DNA of 64,000 nucleotides from Pyropia yezoensis. Lineage: Eukaryota; Rhodophyta; Bangiophyceae; Bangiales; Bangiaceae. A program made the translations under genes and the position numbers. The notes below the pieces were generated by a model. That model saw only the letters and a program-made list of their open reading frames with translations, was not told the origin of the DNA and ran no database searches. The stretch is taken from contig CM020620.1 of NCBI GenBank assembly GCA_009829735.1, positions 12,335,420-12,399,419 on the forward strand, given 5' to 3'. Of this stretch, positions 33,707-43,266 are shown piece by piece. How positions within the stretch are numbered: position 1 is the stretch's first letter; each line of letters starts with the position of its first letter.

Positions 33707-34067
33707 CGTCTCGCCGTTGAGGTTTCGCACGTCGGTGCAAAAGGGATGGGGGGGTGGAGCGTGCCGACGTGGTCTGGAAGCGTGCCAGTCTCTGTAGGCA
33801 CGTGCTCAATGGCCACAGCAGATACCGTCAGTCGGGCGCCCCATGCAAACGGCCAATGGACCCATGACGAGGAGCCGCCCATTGTGTTACTTACTCATGC
33901 CTTCAAGAAAGAAAGTCCATGCAAATACTTTGGTGCAAAAAAGAACCAGCAAGGTCCCAGCGGTCACGTGCCTCTCTTTGCCGCGTTGCGCTTCCCGAAG
34001 GCATCGCGGCAGTGTGCAGGCCGGGGGCGGGGGTGCGCGGGTCGGGCCGTGAGCTTCACCGCCGCCG

Positions 34068-36436
34068 GTGCTCGCGTGCGCCATCCTCTGCAAGGGTTGT
34101 GGCGGCTCTCGCGTCGGCGACGCCTCGTTTGGCGGCCATGGAAGCGTTGCCAACCGTCTGCCCCCCCCTCCCTCCCGCCCACGCGGCGCCCAACCGCCGG
34201 TCCTGCGTGCGCGCGCCCCCCCCCCCCCCCCGGGGGCTTTCCCCCACCTCCCTCCGGGGCCGGCACAAGCGCCCGGGGGGCCCCGCGTCCCCCCCACCTC
34301 CCACCCCCCTTCCACATGTTCATGTCAAGCGACCATTCGGAACGGCCGGCTGCTGGTGCCTGCCCTTGTCGCGCGCGCGTACGCCCGGCGTAGGGACGCG
34401 CGCTGGCCACCTGGCCTGCCTGGGATGAGGGAGGGGGAGGGGGGGGGCCGGGGCCGCTGTGCGTCGGGGGCGCCCCACAAGGCCAGCGTGGCGGTGGCGC
34501 GTCGGCCGCTGCCGCTGCCGCTGCCGGCGGTTGCGACCGGCCGACAGCGTCGGCGGGCGAGCAGCTGCCGCTGGAAGGAGGGGAGGGGCGCGCGCTCCCC
34601 CAGGGGCGGCGGAAGCCCGCCAGTGCCAAGGGGGCATGCCCTCCACAGTTGTGGCGCCCCCCCACGTGCGGGGGGGAGGAGGAGTGGTGCTGGGGGGGGG
34701 GGGGGGGGGGGGGGGGCGGCGGGGGGGCGTCAGGATCCGACGGGGGGGCGGGCGGGCCAGCCGGCCGCCTGCGCCGGCCGGCCCCACGGCCACGCGGCCG
34801 CCCCGCAACCAGACGGCCCGGTCGGGCGGCGCCCGCGGGCCGGCCGGCCGGCCGGCGTGCCCCCGGGGGCAGTTGCGGGCGGGCGGGCAGGCGGGCGGAC
34901 GGGCGGGCGGGTGGGAATGGCAGGCGGGCGGGCGGGCAGACGGGCGCGGGCGGGAGGCCGGGCGGGGCGGGCGGCCGGGTGGGGGGGGGGGGCGGCCGGG
35001 GGGGGCTGGCGGGTGGCTGGGCCCCCCGGGGCGCTTCCCCACTACGGCGCGGCCGCCGCCCTTCCTCGCCGCCCCCCCCCCCCCCCCGGGACGTCCCACT
35101 TGGCAGTGTCTCCCCTTGGTTCCTCCTTCGCCCTCACGTGCGCGGGCGGCGGATTGGCGGGCGCCCCGCCTCTCTCTCCCCCCTCCCCCCTCCCCCCACC
35201 ACCGGGGAGACCGCGCCCGCCGGCGCGGCGCGCGGCAGGGGGTGGTGGCCGCCGCGCGGCCGCCGCCGCCGCCGCCGCCGCCGCCTCCGCCGCCGCCCGT
35301 CCGCCCCTGTCGCCGACGCGCGGCGGCCGTCCGTCCCTGTCGCCGACGCGCGGCGGCCGTCCGTCCCCTCCTGGCGCTGACGCGGCGGCCGCCGCCGCCA
35401 TTGTGGGCCTGACGCTGTCACTGCCGCCGTTGCCGCCGACGCTGCCGTCACCGCCGCCGCCGCGTCGCCGCTGCCGTTGTTGCGGCTGCCGCTGCTGCGG
35501 TCGCCGCCTGCTGGTGCCACTGCCCGTCGGCGCCTGTCGCAGTTGCGGTCCCCATCACCGACGCCAACGCCGACGCCGACGCCGACGAGGCGTGTGTTGG
35601 CGCTGGCCTCGGGCCTTTGGGTTCTCCGCCTTCCCCCACCCCCTTCCCCTCGCTGCCCACCATGAGCGGCTGGCCGCCGGCGCCCCCCCCCCCCCACTCG
35701 ATGCCTCCCACGCCGGTGATGGGGAGGAGCCGCCGCCCTCCCCCCCCCACCCCCGCCCACCCCCACTGCCGGAGCCCGCCCACGCGCACGGCGGGGGCGG
35801 TGGGCCGCCGCGGCCGCCCGCCGCCCCCCCCCCCCCCCTCGGCCACCCACCCCACCTGCCCACCGCCAGCCACACGCTGCCGTCCTATGCGGGGCGCCCC
35901 CTCTTCCCCGTCCCGTCGGCGCTGCCGCTGCTCCTGCCCCCCGGCGGCCACCCGCTGCCGCAGCCCGCCGGCGCCGGCCACTCGCTGCCGCAGCCCGCTG
36001 GGGGCCACCCGCTGCCGCAGCCCGCTGGGGGCCACCCGCTGCCGCCGCCCGCGGGGGGTTCCCCGGCGGGTGGCCTCGGCGGCCACGCCCTCCCTCCTTG
36101 GGGGGGCCCCCACCACGTGCCCCACCCCACCACCGCCGCCCCCACCCCACCACCCCACCCCACCACCGCCGCCCCCACCCCACCACCCCACCTCCTCCAC
36201 CCGCCGCGGCACCCGTCGGCGCGGTACGCGCCGCCGCCGCCGCTCTTCCCCACCCCCGCCGACACGGCGGGGGCGGCCGAAAACGCCGCCGCGGCGCAGG
36301 TGCCTCCACCCCACCCGGCCGCCCCGCGGGCGGCGGAAGAGGACGGTGCGGCGGCGGCAGGCGGCGGCGGCGGCGGCTTGGGGGAGGGGGAGGGCGACAA
36401 GCTCAGCCTCAGCTTCCTTCTCAACGCGGACGAGGG

Positions 36437-36476
<40 letters not shown>

Positions 36477-39101
36477 GCAACGGCAGGCCCCGCCGACTAT
36501 GCGGCCGCTGCGGCGGCGCCGGCGGTGGCTGGGGGTCGCACGGGCGCCGGCGCCGTCGGGGTGACGGCCACTCCCTGGGCCCCCGTCACGGCGGAGCGTT
36601 CCCCCCCCCTGTTTGGCACACCCTGGGGGGTTGGCGCCGCCGCCGCGACGGCGCACTACCCCCCCGGGCGGCCCCCCGATCTGCGCGGCGGGGGGGCCTA
36701 TGGGGTTAGGGGCGGCGGCGGCGGCGGCCACCCGCCTGCCGGCGACAGCTGTGACTATGCCGCCGCCGTCGGCGCCTATGCCGTGGGGGGGCCCGCGGCC
36801 GTCGCGGCAGCCGCCACGGCGGCGGCGGCGGCGGTGGCGGCAGAAGCGGCGGCCGCGCCGCATGCGCTTGTGCCGTATGGTACCGCCGCCGTGGGGTATG
36901 CCTACGGCACCGCCACGGCGGGCGGCGGTGGCGTCGGCGGTGACGCTGCGAGAGCGGCTGGCGGTGGCGGTGGCGGCGGCGGCGGCAGCGGCGGCGGCGG
37001 CGGCGGCGGGTCTTCTCCCCAGTCGTCCCTCCCCCCCCCGCTGGGGATGCTGGCCGACGGCGGCGGCTGGCCGCCAGCCCTCCCCGCTCGCGCCGCGTCG
37101 CTCCCCCCGCCGGGTGCCACGCCCGCCTCGGCGGCGGCCGCCGCCGCCGCCGCCGCCAACCGCTCCCCCCCATGGACGCGGACACGCCCCGCTGGGGCGG
37201 CCGGCGGCATGGGGGACGGGCCGTACGGAGGCGGGCCGGGGTGGTCCGCCGCCTGGGGTGCCCTGCCCCCGGCAAGGGACACTGGCTGGCGGCGGGGCGG
37301 GGGGGCGCCGCCGCTCCTGGCGCCGGCGCCGCTGTGGGGAGGGATGGCCCCGCCGCCGCCGCCGGCGGCTTGGCGCTTTGGCGGCACACCGCCCTCCGGT
37401 GGCGGGGCGGCCCGGTGGGCGGCCCCCTTTTCCCTCGACGACGCCGTCCGGACGTTGCCGCCCGACTGGGAGGGTGCCACGCCGCGACGGCGGGGCGGCG
37501 GCGGCCGCCGTCGCAACACCGTGGGCCTGGGCGGGGTGGCGGGTGGCGCCAGCGGCGGCGCCGATGGGAGTGACGGGGAGAGCAGCCTCGGGGAGAGTGG
37601 CAGCACCGCCGGCAGTGGCGGTGGCGGTGGCGGTGGCGGTGGCGGTGGCGGTGGCGGTGGCAGTGGTGGCGGCGGTAGTGGCGGCGGGGGGGGGGGGCTT
37701 GTGGGAATGGACACGCCAGGGGCGGCAGGCAGCGCGTCGCATCCGTCGCAGCAGCAGCAGGGGCGGCTTCGGCGGCCACTAGCGGGGGCGTTGCGCCCGC
37801 AGGCGCGGTTTGCGCACGCATTGACGGCTGGCGGCGGCGGTGATCGCGGGGGCGGTGACGGCGGCGATGGTTGCGGCGGTGGTGGCGGCGAGGCGGGCGG
37901 TGGTGGCGACGGCGCCGCCGACGGCGGCGGCGGCAGCGGCGGATCCGGCGGGGAAGGGGTGCGGGAGGACTGGGGGGACGCCATGGACGGCGGGGAGGAG
38001 GGGGAGGGGGGCGCCCGCGGCGGTCCGCCGTGGGCAGCCCACCCCCGCTGGCGCGGCACCGCCGACGCGGCCATGGCCATCCCCCCGCTGCCCTGCCGAT
38101 CAGACGCGGCCGGCAGCGGCGCTGCCGGCGGCGGCGGTGCTGCTGCTGCCGCTGCGGCCACGGCGGGCGGGGCGGGGTACGCCGCCCCCCCCGCGGCCGC
38201 CGCTCACCTCTTCCCCGCTGGGCGCCCCCCCCGCACGCATGCCTGCACCGAGTGTGCGATGGTCTTCCCCCACGCGGGAGGCCTGCGGAAGCACGTGCGC
38301 TGCGTGCACCGGCGGGAGCGCCCCTTCCAGTGCACCTGGTGTCTGCGGCGGTTTGGGGAGCGGTCCAACGCGCGGAAGCACGTCAAGTCGGTGCACCTCC
38401 GCCAGCGGCCGGAAGCGTGTGGGGTGTGTGGCAAGGCGTTTTCCTTCCAGGACGGACTGACTCGCCACATTGCGCTCGTCCACGACCAGCTGCGGCGGTA
38501 TGAGTGTGGGGTGTGTGGCGCCATGTTCAAGCAGCAGAGCCACGCGGCCAAGCACCGGGCGTGCGTACACAAGGACGTGCCCGAGGGGGCGGCCGCCGGC
38601 GACGTGGTGCCCCCGCCGGTGGTGCCGTCGGTGGCGGAAGAGGCGATGGCCACGGCGGCGGCGGCGGCAGCGGCGGCGGCAGCGACGGCGGCGGCAACGG
38701 CAGCAGCGACAACGACAGCGGCGTTGGCGGCCGCAGGGGAGGCTGGGGGGGTGATCGGGCCGACCCGCGGGGGAGCCCCCGCCATCACCCCCCGGCCAGC
38801 TCATCCCGATGGCCGCGACGCGGAGGCGGGTGGAGCGGGCGGCGGCCCCCCCACCACCACCAACGCCGCCGCCGGCGCGGGCGGTGACGGGGGAAACGCC
38901 GGCGGCGGCGGCGGCGGGGAATTCGGCAGCGGCGGTAGTGGCGCCGGGTGGGGCGGCGATCTGGCCGCCTGGCCGCCCAGCGGCGGACCCCCGGCGGCAG
39001 GCGGTGGTGGCGGCGGTGGTGGCGGCGGTGGCGGTGGTGGTGGCGGCGGCGGCGGTGGTGGTGGCGGCGGCGGCGGCGGCAGCGGCGGTGGCGGCTCCTA
39101 A
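34068..39101 (+). CDS. Long low-complexity protein with four C-terminal C2H2 zinc fingers
   Basis: The maximal frame is 1677 residues, but the first ~550 (34068-35730) read through G and C runs and Gly/Arg/Pro repeats and may not be coding. From about 35740 the protein character is consistent (repeated GGHPLPQPAG, Ala, Gly and Pro tracts). Near residue 785 a segment KLSLSFLLNADE stands out as a likely short peptide motif. Four C2H2 fingers follow one another at ~38244-38575, residues ~1392-1503: CTECAMVF...H, CTWCLRRF...H, CGVCGKAF...H and CGVCGAMF...H, each with two Cys and two His. Such arrays bind DNA, so a sequence-specific transcription regulator in the nucleus is likely. After the fingers comes another Ala/Gly tail. 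There is no intron in the finger region. The start remains open. Confidence 0.7.
34860..35030. repeat. GGGC-rich tandem repeats, G-quadruplex prone
   Basis: Runs of CGGGCGGG, CAGGCGGG and TGGGTGGG repeat many times, with long uninterrupted G runs nearby (34690-34720, 34980-35000). Confidence 0.7.
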
Positions 39102-41190
39102 GCTTTGGAGCCGCCCACAGGGGCGCCCCTACGGGACATTTTTGACGCGATATCGGGGTCATTGTGCCCCATTATCGGGGCTGTTGCGACTTACAAGGTG
39201 CCGCAATAATGGAGGGCGACGACGTGCCCCGACATCGCGACATTATATATAGCTCTCTATTGTGCCCCGATATCGCGGCATTGTGCCCCGATATCGCGAC
39301 AAAATGTCGGTATTGCAGTTTTCCTAATTTTGTCCCATGTGGACAAGAGCAAGAGCAAGTGTTCAAGAGCAAGGGCCAATCGCATGCTCGCAGCAGAGGG
39401 CTTACTAATGGCGTGCTGCAACACATCTGTCGGAAGAACCTGATGATTGGCTATGGCCACAACTGCTCTCGCAACGAACGCTGGTTGGTCAAAACACTCT
39501 TGTTTTTTCATCGGATCTCGCCGGTTGGCCCTTTATTTCAGGTCATCACTGTCAAGAACAGTGTGAAGCGCTCAGCCGGTGCTTGTTCTGCCCTCGAAGT
39601 GGTCAGAAATCCCGAGAGAACCCCCGATCACAAACAACGGACCCTCAAGCAGAGCAGTCATTGGCCAGAGAGGCAGCATCTGAGCCATATCATTGGTCAA
39701 CCACAGTTTGCTCTTGCTCTTGTCCACATGGGACAAAATTGGAAGAACTGCAATATACCTGTCCGATCCGTTCGTCCACAGCGTCCCACGTGGAGGGCAT
39801 CATTGGTCAGGGACTCTCCACGTGGAATGCCCCGACTCCCCTTCCATTACTTGACACCCCATCAATGCACTCGAACAACTACTGTATGATAAGTCAACCA
39901 CTAAGAAAACAAAGGAAAATATGTCCTTGTGACTGCTAACCAGATTACCCAGCGGTCACGTACATTCGAGGATGAGAAAATCAAAAAAGTATCTTTTGCT
40001 ACTGAAACAGTGTACTCGACACTTTAGCACTGGGACAACAGTTGTAAAAGTTCTTAATAAGTTTTTTTAGGGCTTTTGGAACGGTCGACGATGTTCGTTG
40101 TTAATTGATTTTTTGTTCGTGTTTCATTCACGCGGTGCTGTTAAAGAAAACTCGGCTTGGTCCGTGCCCGGCGCTGGGACCGTCGCCGACAGTGAGGCTT
40201 GCGCCGCGGCGGTCGCCGGAGGACCTTGCCGCCTTTTTTTGAGCTTGAAGGCCGATTGCTGGCTGTTTGCCGCCTTCCAGACTTCTCTGGCGATGCCGGC
40301 GGAAGCGACATCTCGTCCGGAAGAGAGTCTTTGGGGGGCGGGGGCTGCAGAGAAGCTGCAGCAGCCGCCGCGCGCGACGGACTGCCGGGACGCAGCACCC
40401 CCCCAGACGTCATCCCTCTTCGCCTGGCCTATTCAAAAACGGCTTCGGCGGCGGCCGCTGCCGCGGCGGCAGCGGCGGCGGAAATGAGCTCTGCATGTAT
40501 GACGCATGCACAAACAATCAATAAAATCGGAGGGGCATGAGTGAAAAAAAGCAGATACAGCAAGAATTATCACGAGCAGGACAGTGCATGTTCATCTGGT
40601 CTGGAATAATGTCATATGGCACCTATAAAGCATGCCATGCCACGTGGGCAGCCCACGACGCTGTACGAACAAAACGAACACCGTACGTTGGGAGCTCGCA
40701 TCGCGGACTGACGGAGCGCCTCCCTGTGGTGCCGGCTGCGGGGGAGTCCCAGCGGCCCCACTGGTAGACCCGAAAGGACAAGGTGGCGCCGTCTGTGACG
40801 ACCGAGGATCACTCGTGCTCAGAGAAGCGCGCCTGGGCGGCAGCCGCGGCCAACCTAAAACCTCCATGCTTTACAAGTAGGGTCACAAAAAACGAACCAA
40901 AGAAAGAGTGCACCAGTTGATACCTAGGATGTCGAAAAACAAAGCGTCGGGCAGTTACCACTGTGGACACTATAGCGTGCGCTTCTTTCGACCTCTCTTC
41001 GCTCTCGCACGGGGGTTCCTAGAGACTTTCTATTATTTTTCTCATGTCCACAGAACAAGTGGGAAAACGATGGACCGGTTCCCAGCGAGCAGCCGCATGC
41101 GTACGGCCGGGAAAAAAACATCTCGTGTGCCTTATTAAATTAGATAGACCTTCAGGGTTGAAGGTTCGGTTCCGATCGACGCTAAGTGTC
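39102..41190. other. AT-richer intergenic DNA with short repeats
   Basis: It includes units with CCCCGATATCGCGACATT around 39145-39305, the inverted-repeat element at 39311-39755, and 39756-41190 where I see no convincing gene. Frames at 40098-40540 have poly-Ala ends and no pattern. At 41127-41222 a hairpin is made by two diverged copies of the sequence taken as the end of the DDE transposon. Confidence 0.6.
39311..39755. mobile_element. Non-autonomous element with ~45-bp inverted repeats
   Basis: The left end starts TATTGCAGTTTTCCTAATTT and continues through TGTCCCATGTGGACAAGAGC. The right end is its reverse complement with a few mismatches, finishing GAAGAACTGCAATA. The 445-bp element contains no protein-like frame. 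Confidence 0.8.
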
Positions 41191-42824
41191 GACACTAAAG
41201 GTCTGTCTCACGCAATAAGGCATATGAAAAAAACATTGTTTCTGAGGCTTCCGATGAAGTCACCGCCCGAAATTTCTTCACCGGCTGCCAAAGTGTCCCG
41301 CGACTCCAGGAAAAAAAATCATTAGCAAATAAGCAAGTGTGGACGTCGTACGCGTGCACTTTGTGTGAAGCGTGGTCGTTGTGCGCTTCTCTTCCTGAGC
41401 TGGTTTTCGAGCAGCTGCAATAGCAATTCGATTTGCCTTACAGCTGGACGGAAACAGGTGCTACTTTTCCTGAAGATTGTGCGTTGGGCTGCTTCACTGC
41501 TCGCGCTCGCCGTCCTTCGACCGCAACCACCTCCCTCTGTCCACCTCCTTTCTTCCTCCCCTGCCCCCGTGGGAGCGAGTGCGTGTTTGTGGATGACTTC
41601 AGCGCAGTGGCGGGACCTATTTTCTACTCCTGCATCCTGGTCAAGCACCGCGGCGGGCGCGACGTGGGCCATCGGCGCGTATAGCTGTAACAGACCCCCT
41701 CCTTGCCGCTCCGCCTGCCCCCGAGCTCCTCGATGAGATGGATATGGCGCCGAAGGCGCCTGGCAATTTCGCCCTGGGTGAGCTGCAGCGGGGGTACGTG
41801 ATCTCCATTGTGAACGTCGGTGCGGTCGTGCTCAGAGCTGGGTTTTCAAACGCGACGTCCTCGTCACCCCAACCACCCTCCAAGAACTCTCCCGGGCGTC
41901 ATCATGGATAACAAACTTCCTCCGCTGCATCACGTGGTGGTGCATTGTGCAGTAGCGGCTGTGGGAGGGGGAGGCAGCCGCGGCCAGCCGCCTGCTCGCG
42001 GCTGACACCTCGACTCCCCCACCCACCGCCGCTGCTCAGACCAACCTGGCTTCTAAGATACCCGCGGCTGTGTCTGCTGCGGCCGTGGTAGGGGGGGCAC
42101 CCCAGCCGGCGCCGTAGGTTGCGCCGTTGAGTGGCAGCTTCTCGTTGTGGGTTGGCCACCAGAGAGGGGGGGGACGGGGGCTGCGGTTGTTGTAAGCGCT
42201 GGAGGGGGCTCGCACGACTCCTTTTTCAACAACCAACATTCATGTCTCACTCCTCATCGCTGCTCTCGTGCTCAATCCCCGCGTCCTCCTCATCCTCATC
42301 TTGTTCTCCTTGGAAAGCCTCCTCCACCTCAGCTGAAATCTGATCCACGCTGCGGTAGTACTCCTCCACTCCTATCGCATGGTCCTCATAGCGAGCCCAC
42401 ACGTCAGCGGTTATCTTCTCAAACTCAGCCTCGACCAGGGCTTTCAGAGGCATGAGGTTAAAAGTCCACTTTCCCTCTCTTGGCGGCCATCTTCACAGTT
42501 CCCCACACGATCTCAATCGGGTTGAGCTCCGGGTGGGCAACGGGAGAGATCGGGATACTTACCTCAAAGCGGGCAGCCAGGTCCTGCACCAGGTAGCGCG
42601 GGGCGGGTCAGTTCTTTGCTGCTTGCAGCCTCATCTGCGCCACCGTCTTAGCCCTCCGCCAGGTAGGTCCCTAGTCCTCCGGGACCGCGCCATGCTTTTC
42701 CAGCCAGGCAACAAACTCTGCTTTTCGGAAGTTTGCCCGCGCCGGGCGGGTGTCCTCCATCCTCACCAAGTGGTAAGGCGCGCGGTCAACAACCAGGACT
42801 CCACCGCGTATGCAAGGCAGGACC

Positions 42825-43265
42825 TGTTGGCAATCGGGTGCAAAACGCGTTGCTCTTTTCTTCACTCGAGTGGCGCTGCGCGCCTCCCCCACATTAAGTC
42901 TACCTCCCCCCCCCTCTCTGCTGTCGCAGCTGGGGTGGAGTACCCCTTCGGTCCATTCCCAGCGCACTCCGCCAGTGTAGGCGCGTAGGGGTCCATTCGC
43001 GAGCCCCCGTGTGGGGGTCCCCGCTCCTCTCCGGCCCACTCCACTCAGCCGGATCTGCGGCACCTTGTCGGTGCCCCACTCCCCCGTGTCCACCGCACCG
43101 TGGGCCGTGGGTCTCTCTTGCTCGATCATCATCCCTCTCTCTCGTGATCCACTTGATCCTCATCCGTGTCGGACTTGGTCAGAAGTGCGTCGCTGGGGCT
43201 AACTCCCCCATCCCTCGTGTTCCCCTCTCGGGATCCCGGTCCAGGGGCAGGGTCGTCGGTCAACA
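42825..43265 (-). repeat. 3' LTR of the Copia element, 441 bp
   Basis: It is nearly identical to the 5' LTR once the solo LTR and its duplicated 5 bp are removed from the latter. The few differences (for example GTGGCGC / GTGACGC, CGTGTGGG / CGTATGGG) suggest a fairly recent insertion. Confidence 0.92.
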
Positions 43266-43266
43266 C

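Larger units (their letters stand above)
32957..34067. other. Right transposon end and following intergenic DNA
   Basis: It contains the right inverted repeat (33040-33211), GC-rich unassigned DNA (33212-33550), the fold-back element at 33554-33706 and 360 bp of unassigned sequence before the zinc-finger frame opens. Confidence 0.6.

Noticed and set aside
35448-37742. 764-residue minus-strand frame over the zinc-finger gene, and other long opposite-strand frames such as 462-1649 (+)
   Set aside because: Long frames arise by chance in such GC-rich DNA. They read as Arg/Pro/Gly noise and overlap well-supported genes.
39164-39889. 241-residue plus-strand frame
   Set aside because: It crosses a short tandem repeat and a whole inverted-repeat element and shows no protein-like pattern.
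41160-41175. tRNA or SINE B box (GGTTCGGTTCC)
   Set aside because: No A box or cloverleaf could be drawn around it; probably chance inside the hairpin.
41433-42070. Short plus-strand frames (for example one with ECVFVDDFSAVAGPIFYS)
   Set aside because: They look slightly protein-like but are short, lie beside transposon sequence and match no family I know.
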